A stretch of 9,733 nt of DNA from Actinomycetes bacterium (GTDB taxonomy: Bacteria > Actinomycetota > Actinomycetes > S36-B12 > UBA10799). The stretch covers positions 1 through 9,733 of the forward strand of contig JAKOZM010000385.1 in assembly GCA_029779995.1 (NCBI GenBank), given 5' to 3'. A program made the translations under genes and the position numbers. The notes under the pieces were generated by a model. It had not been told where the DNA came from and did no database searches. It saw only the letters and a program-made list of their open reading frames with translations. Positions 5,387-9,733 of the stretch are shown in pieces. The first letter of the stretch is position 1. Each line of letters opens with the position of its first letter.

Positions 5387-8300
5387 TCACCTGTTCCTTG
5401 ACGATCCGTAGCCGGCGGTCCGTTCCCATTGCTGCCGGCGCCATTGCTGGGCCACCTCCTCGGCCGTGTAGCCCTGGACGATGAGGGTATCCGCGATCCG
5501 ATTGTCCCCGCCGGCTCCGCCCTGGCGAACCTGGGCCTCCACCACGCGGGCGTTGCGGTCCATCACTCCCCACTGGTGTTTCTTCAACACCAGTTCGGGT
5601 TCGTTCAGATCGTTGAATCCGAGGGTTCCGGGCTCCCAGATCCCGCCAGTGTCAAATAGGCCGGTCTTTGCCAGGAGGGCCTCGGCCGCGCCCATGTTCG
5701 CCGCGTACCGATCCGGGAACGCCGAGCGCTGGACGGCCTGGGCCGCTGCGCCGGGGTCCATCGATTCCCAACCGGGCACGGCCTTGAGAGCCTTGTAGAA
5801 CATGCCGGCCGAGCGGAACGGGTCCATGTTGTCGGCCAGGGTCCCCCAGGCGCCGTTCTGCTGCTGCTGCTGGAATAGGCCGACCGAGGTCCCGTCCGAT
5901 CCCACCGCGTCATGGGGGAACTTGAGGGACGCCGGCACCTTGGAGTTGGCCCACATTTTGAGCGGGTTCCCCGCCTCCACGAGGGAGGTGGCCATGCCGA
6001 TGATGGCGCCCTTCTTACCCACGCCGGCGGCCTTGGCGGCCCGTGCGATCTCGTAGGCGTAGAGGTCCGCGCCCTTCCGGCCGCCGGCGCCTTGGTCGGC
6101 CGGCGGGACGTAGCCCGGGGGGACGTCCAATTGCTTGGACGGGTCCAAGGGGGCGGCCGGGTCCGTGTTGATGGCGTTATTCCCGGCGTTGGCGCCTTGG
6201 TTGGCCGCGTTCTGATTCTTGGTGTCCTGAGTCCGGACGTTGCTCCCGTCGTCCGAATTGGAGTCGATGTAGCCCTGAGGGTCCATGATCCAATCGGGGA
6301 GCCCGAGGGTCTCTCCCACGCCCTCGGCCAGAATGCCGCCGAGATCCGAGCCGAGCTCCTTAAACGACTTCATCCGGACCTTGGTCGTGTTCTCCTGTCC
6401 CCCGTTGCCCGTGGGCGCGTTGGGAACACTCCCCCCGGGGACGTCGGCCCCTGGCGTGGTCGTGGTGAGGTCCGGGCTCTCGTAGTTCGGAACGGCCGTG
6501 GAGGTATCGGGAACCTTGGGGATGATGGCCGCCCCGCCGAACGCCGCCGCCTGGCGCGTGTGGACGTGATCCTGGTGACCGCCGTAGTCCGAGGCGAAGT
6601 AGGAGCCATCGTCCTGTGTCCGCCCGTGCCAGCCGATTTTCTGGCCGGTCCCCGGGTTCATCCATATGATCTGTTCCAGCGCGTCGGTGGAGGGCGCGAT
6701 GGACAGGAGCCACTCCGCGAACTTTTGCATGGCGTTGACGTCGCCAGACCAGTCGATCCCACGGTTGAGGTGGCTCGGGTTCGGCGCGTAGCCGGCCTCT
6801 CCCCGGTCGCTCTCTTGGTGGCCGGCGTAGGTGGAAGGCTTGACGTTGTGCTCGGCGCCGAGCTTGGTAACCCACCCCGGGAACCCGCTCCCCCCGTAGG
6901 AGATATTCGTCCCCGTGGGGAGGCCGTAGGGCTCTCCGATGGAGCCGCCGCCGGCCAGGCCGAGGATGGCCCGCCGAGACCGGAGGAGCATGTCCACGAC
7001 GGGAGAGTCCTCCTCCACGCCAAGGGCCGACATGCTCCCGTCGTAGTCCCCCTCGTTGAGGAGTTTCAGGAACCCGAGGATCGGGAGAGCCATCCCCGGC
7101 GGGAAATAGAACTCTCCATTGCTCACGTTGGCCAGCGGCCGGCCTTGGTCGTCCTTGGCCAGGATGGAGTCCGAGGTCCCGGAGCCGGGTCCCTGGATCT
7201 TCTGGCCGCCGAGACGCGACAGGAGGGGAGCGTACTGGCGCGACGCCTTGGCGTTCACCACGAACCCGCCCGGTTGCGCGTCGATCATGCCACCGGTGCG
7301 GAGGGACTGGAGGGTCTCGCCCCAGGAGCGGATCGTGGAGGCGCCGGGAATGGAGATCCCGAGGACCTTCTCCGGGACCGAGGCCAGGAGCTTACCGACG
7401 GCGTGAATCGGGACCTTGAGAACCTTCACCACGCCGTTAAAGGCGTTGCGCATGGAGTCCCCGACCTTGGCGGCAATTGTGCCGACGGCATGGATACCTT
7501 TACCGATATTGTCCAGAATCGGCTTGATAAAGTTCCACACGGTCTCGATGGCGGATTTAATGCCATTCCACGCCGGCACCATAATGTTTTTCCAGAGCCA
7601 TTTAACGACATTCCCGAGAACGTCAATACCGGCCTTGAACAGGTCTAACACGGGCTTGATAAAGTTCCACACGGTCTTGATGGCGGATTTAATGCCATTC
7701 CACGCCGGCACCATAATGTTTTTCCAGAGCCACATTTCCACGGCGCCGATACCCTTGAACACGGCCTTGATACCGGGCCAGAGGGTAGTCGAGATCCAGG
7801 ACCACACGGCACCGATGGCGACCTTGATCCCGTTCCATGCCGGCTGGATAATGTTCTGCCAGAGCCAGTTAACGACCGCGCCGATACCCTTGAACACGGC
7901 CTGGATACCGGGCCAGAGGGTAGTCGAGATCCAGGACCACACGGCACCGATGGCGACCTTGATCCCGTTCCATGCTGGGAGGATGATGTTCTGCCAGAGC
8001 CACCCTGCCACGGCGCCGATACCCTTGAACACGGCCTGGATACCGGGCCAGAGGGTAGTCGAGATCCAGGACCACACGGCACCGATGGCCACCTTGATCC
8101 CGTTCCATGCCGCCGCCACGATGTTCCGGAACGTCTCGGAGTGGCGGTAGGCCAGGACGATGGCGGCCACGAGGGCCGCCACCGCAATAATGACGATGCC
8201 GAGCGGGTTGGCGTTCATCACGAGATTGAGGATCGTCTGGGACGACGCCCACGCCTTGGTGAGTCCGATCATGCGGGAGAACCACGCCGCGATACCGCCG

Positions 8301-9733
8301 GCGGCCATGATGGACTGTTGCAACGCCAGGGTACCCAGGGCCGCCGCTGTAATGCCGGCGGCTATGCCCAGGTCCTTGAGGAGAGGCACGTTCTTGGATA
8401 GCCAGAGCGCGGACTTCCCGAGCGCGGTGGTCAGGCCGCCCGTGATCGAACGCTTGAGGGCCTCCAGCTTGGCGGCCCCGTTATCGTTCAAGGTCTGGCC
8501 CATTTTGTCGGTGGCGCCCGCGAACCCGGCCATAGCGTTCTCACCGCCGGACAGACCCTCCAGGAACGCGGGGATCTGGTCTACCGAGAGATCCTCCAGG
8601 GGCGTACCGAACAGAGCTATAGCCGTGTTGGCGCGCGTGGCCGGGTCCTGGATACCCAGGAGGCCCTTGGCCGTGGCCTGGAGAGCGGCCTGGGCCTCGG
8701 GGCCACCGGTGGCGATTTTCCGGCTCATCTCCTCGGCGTCGAGACCGATGGCCTTGTAGGCGTTGGTGGACGCCTTGGACATGTCCGAGCCCCGGATCGT
8801 GAACTCCTTGAGGGCGTCCCCGGTCTTGTCCAGGGCAAACTTGCCCTTGTCGGCGGCCTGGACGAGGACGTTAAACGCCTGTTCACCGCTGAACCCGAGG
8901 GCGTGGAAGTTCACGCCGTACTCGTGGAGGATCTCGGGGAGCTCGCCCCTCATGCCTGCCGGCACTCGTTGGAACGCGGCCGTCATGAGGTCGAATCCCT
9001 CGGTTGTGTCCTTGACGAGTCCCGAGGAGATGAGCGTGGACACGGTGGTCACGCTCTCCTGGACGTCGGTACCGAACACGTTGGCGAAGTTCAGCGCGCG
9101 CTCGGCCGCCTTGTCCATGGAAACCTCGCCCTCGAAACCGAGGGTTCGGAACGAGTTGGACAGGATCCCGATGGTCTCGGAGACCTCCTCCATGGAGGAG
9201 CCGAATCCGGCGGAGTAGAGCCGGCCGGCCGTGTCCCCGTACTCCTTGGCCAACGCCGGGGAGGCACCGAGGGACGCGGCCAGCTTGTCGTTGATGACCT
9301 CGTTATCCATGGCCGTGGTGATGCTGGCCATGAAGGTGGCGCCGACGGTTCCGCCGACGAGGGGGGCCAGACCCTTGACCGAGGTCAGGGCCTCCTTGGC
9401 CTTGCCGGCCAGTCCGGAGAGAGCTCCGCCGGCACGGCCGGCCGAGTCCTCGGTGGCGTTGTTCGCCTCGGTGAGCTCTCGCTGGGCGCGCTCCAACGCC
9501 TCGGTGGCGTCCCGGGTTCCCCGGGCGGATTGAGTCTGTCGGCCCTGGGCCTGGCGGACGCGCTCGGCCTGGGCCAGGTAGCGGGACCCGCCGGTGATCC
9601 CTCGGTCGCGGAGCTCCTGGAGCTTGGTCTCCTCGATCTGGAGCTTGGCCGCCGCCGTTCGCTCGGCCTCCCGAGCTCGTGCGATTTTGTCCGACGCCTG
9701 GCGGACGCGGCCCTCGGCGTTGGCGATCCCGTC
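5387..9733 (-). CDS. Tape measure protein (5' end outside the window)
   Basis: Sets tail length during siphovirus assembly and is probably ejected with the DNA. The frame stays open to the window edge (1448 residues seen; numbers below count from the edge), so the TTG at 9496 is not the true start. Residues 1-80 are charged, helical and coiled-coil-like. Next comes a region resembling the phage minor tail/TP901 tape-measure family, then hydrophobic segments (about 450-540, including NANPLGIVIIAV), W-rich repeats (543 to about 750) and GPGSGTSDSI near 847, a common actinophage tape-measure motif. An M15-peptidase-like segment follows (H988, D994, H1056 and H1058 in SHLNRGID and DHVHTR). A lysozyme-like segment (about 1223-1363; candidate catalytic E1253 in SLVEAG, then VGSDGTSVGLFQQ) is near the C-terminus. 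The stop is 3 nt before the next gene. Hydrolase activity is inferred, probably for local peptidoglycan opening at DNA entry. Confidence 0.95.
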   Translation of the reverse strand, partial: DGIANAEGRVRQASDKIARAREAERTAAAKLQIEETKLQELRDRGITGGSRYLAQAERVRQAQGRQTQSARGTRDATEALERAQRELTEANNATEDSAGRAGGALSGLAGKAKEALTSVKGLAPLVGGTVGATFMASITTAMDNEVINDKLAASLGASPALAKEYGDTAGRLYSAGFGSSMEEVSETIGILSNSFRTLGFEGEVSMDKAAERALNFANVFGTDVQESVTTVSTLISSGLVKDTTEGFDLMTAAFQRVPAGMRGELPEILHEYGVNFHALGFSGEQAFNVLVQAADKGKFALDKTGDALKEFTIRGSDMSKASTNAYKAIGLDAEEMSRKIATGGPEAQAALQATAKGLLGIQDPATRANTAIALFGTPLEDLSVDQIPAFLEGLSGGENAMAGFAGATDKMGQTLNDNGAAKLEALKRSITGGLTTALGKSALWLSKNVPLLKDLGIAAGITAAALGTLALQQSIMAAGGIAAWFSRMIGLTKAWASSQTILNLVMNANPLGIVIIAVAALVAAIVLAYRHSETFRNIVAAAWNGIKVAIGAVWSWISTTLWPGIQAVFKGIGAVAGWLWQNIILPAWNGIKVAIGAVWSWISTTLWPGIQAVFKGIGAVVNWLWQNIIQPAWNGIKVAIGAVWSWISTTLWPGIKAVFKGIGAVEMWLWKNIMVPAWNGIKSAIKTVWNFIKPVLDLFKAGIDVLGNVVKWLWKNIMVPAWNGIKSAIETVWNFIKPILDNIGKGIHAVGTIAAKVGDSMRNAFNGVVKVLKVPIHAVGKLLASVPEKVLGISIPGASTIRSWGETLQSLRTGGMIDAQPGGFVVNAKASRQYAPLLSRLGGQKIQGPGSGTSDSILAKDDQGRPLANVSNGEFYFPPGMALPILGFLKLLNEGDYDGSMSALGVEEDSPVVDMLLRSRRAILGLAGGGSIGEPYGLPTGTNISYGGSGFPGWVTKLGAEHNVKPSTYAGHQESDRGEAGYAPNPSHLNRGIDWSGDVNAMQKFAEWLLSIAPSTDALEQIIWMNPGTGQKIGWHGRTQDDGSYFASDYGGHQDHVHTRQAAAFGGAAIIPKVPDTSTAVPNYESPDLTTTTPGADVPGGSVPNAPTGNGGQENTTKVRMKSFKELGSDLGGILAEGVGETLGLPDWIMDPQGYIDSNSDDGSNVRTQDTKNQNAANQGANAGNNAINTDPAAPLDPSKQLDVPPGYVPPADQGAGGRKGADLYAYEIARAAKAAGVGKKGAIIGMATSLVEAGNPLKMWANSKVPASLKFPHDAVGSDGTSVGLFQQQQQNGAWGTLADNMDPFRSAGMFYKALKAVPGWESMDPGAAAQAVQRSAFPDRYAANMGAAEALLAKTGLFDTGGIWEPGTLGFNDLNEPELVLKKHQWGVMDRNARVVEAQVRQGGAGGDNRIADTLIVQGYTAEEVAQQWRRQQWERTAGYGSSRNR
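5572..5594. repeat. 9-bp stem-loop in the 3' part of the tape measure gene
   Basis: ACTGGTGTT (5572-5580) and AACACCAGT (5586-5594) are perfect reverse complements with a 5-nt loop (TCTTC on the plus strand). The stem is inside codons for ELVLKKHQWG, about 190 nt before the tape measure stop. There is no following U-run and the gene continues, so it is not a normal terminator. It may be an RNA structure or chance. Confidence 0.6.
5864..6001 (-). other. Lysozyme-like module of the tape measure gene, copy related to the endolysin
   Basis: Ungapped hand alignment with 2263-2400 in the endolysin gives about 114 identical bases of 138 (about 83%). Both encode a candidate catalytic Glu, an NPLK- or YPLK-like motif, NSKVP, a PHDAVGSDG segment and SVG(L/T)FQQQ. 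Beyond these limits the similarity continues mainly at the protein level (MDP(F/Y)(R/K)SA and AQAVQ(R/G)SA(F/Y)P). A run of CTG triplets at one end encodes the Gln stretch, which is longer in the tape measure copy. Confidence 0.8.
7480..8107 (-). repeat. In-frame tandem repeats of 135 and 132 bp in the tape measure gene
   Basis: Five direct repeat units, each beginning at a WNGIK motif: 8107-7973, 7972-7838 and 7837-7703 (135 bp, 45 aa each), 7702-7571 (132 bp, 44 aa), and a decaying fifth from 7570 to about 7480. Within the first three, a 96-nt core (8015-8110, 7880-7975, 7745-7840) differs by only one base between neighbours. Units four and five share 7547-7600 and 7679-7732 exactly. Unit three is a hybrid: its first part is like units one and two and its end (WLWKNIMVPA) like unit four. 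The translation is rich in Trp, Ile and Gly (AVWSWISTTLWPGIQAVFKG), a pattern known in actinophage tape measure proteins. Confidence 0.93.

Noticed and set aside
4577..5401. Plus-strand open frame (274 aa) opposite the first minor tail gene
   Set aside because: Spans nearly exactly the antisense of a real gene, with no recognisable domain, and is isolated on the wrong strand of a one-direction cluster.
6081..6106. 8-bp GC-rich inverted repeat (CCGCCGGC / GCCGGCGG) as a terminator
   Set aside because: It is inside the tape measure coding region with no T-run, and short GC-only palindromes are expected by chance at this base composition.
5912..7648. Long plus-strand open frame (578 aa) opposite the tape measure gene
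   Set aside because: It is antisense to a clearly coding frame, its translation is a Gly/Val/Arg/Glu-rich mixture with no recognisable domain, and long antisense open frames are usual in GC-rich coding DNA.
7480..8107. CRISPR array
   Set aside because: Units are 132-135 bp, contiguous without spacers, and in frame with the tape measure protein.
9494..9496. TTG as the start of the tape measure protein
   Set aside because: The frame is open with coiled-coil-like, plausible protein sequence from here to the window edge at 9733, so the real start is outside.

Overview
This window is the tail and lysis section of a double-stranded DNA phage with a long non-contractile tail (siphovirus type), or of a prophage of that type, most likely infecting an actinobacterium. 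The evidence is the GC-rich sequence, the order tape measure, minor tail 1, minor tail 2, gp29-like protein (the gene order of mycobacteriophage L5 and relatives), actinophage tape-measure motifs (a GPGSGTSDSI segment, W-rich repeats), and an endolysin of the type found in phages of Mycobacterium, Gordonia and Rhodococcus. The exact host cannot be read from the sequence.

Every gene I accept is on the minus strand, so transcription runs from high to low coordinates. From right to left: the tape measure protein (9733 to 5387, 5' end outside the window), which carries a W-rich tandem repeat, an M15-peptidase-like segment and a lysozyme-like segment; a 277-aa minor tail protein in the Dit position; a 538-aa minor tail protein in the tail-hub position; a 146-aa L5 gp29-like protein; an endolysin whose lysozyme-like and amidase halves lie in two reading frames; three small membrane proteins that are holin candidates (103, 155 and 104 aa); and the start of another minor tail protein that runs off the left edge.

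Genes are packed with 4-nt overlaps or gaps of 3 to 11 nt. Several Shine-Dalgarno sequences lie on or beside the upstream stop codon, so this looks like one polycistronic, translationally coupled transcript. No promoter, terminator, tRNA, integrase or insertion sequence was seen, and no stretch longer than 11 nt lies between genes.

The points most worth a second look are: the endolysin frame break, which coincides with one arm of a perfect 10-bp inverted repeat; a lysozyme-like module shared by the tape measure and the endolysin at about 83% nucleotide identity over 138 nt; the near-identical 135/132-bp repeats in the tape measure gene; and a lysis cassette with three membrane proteins inside the tail genes. 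I found no evidence for a wholly new defence or mobile system.
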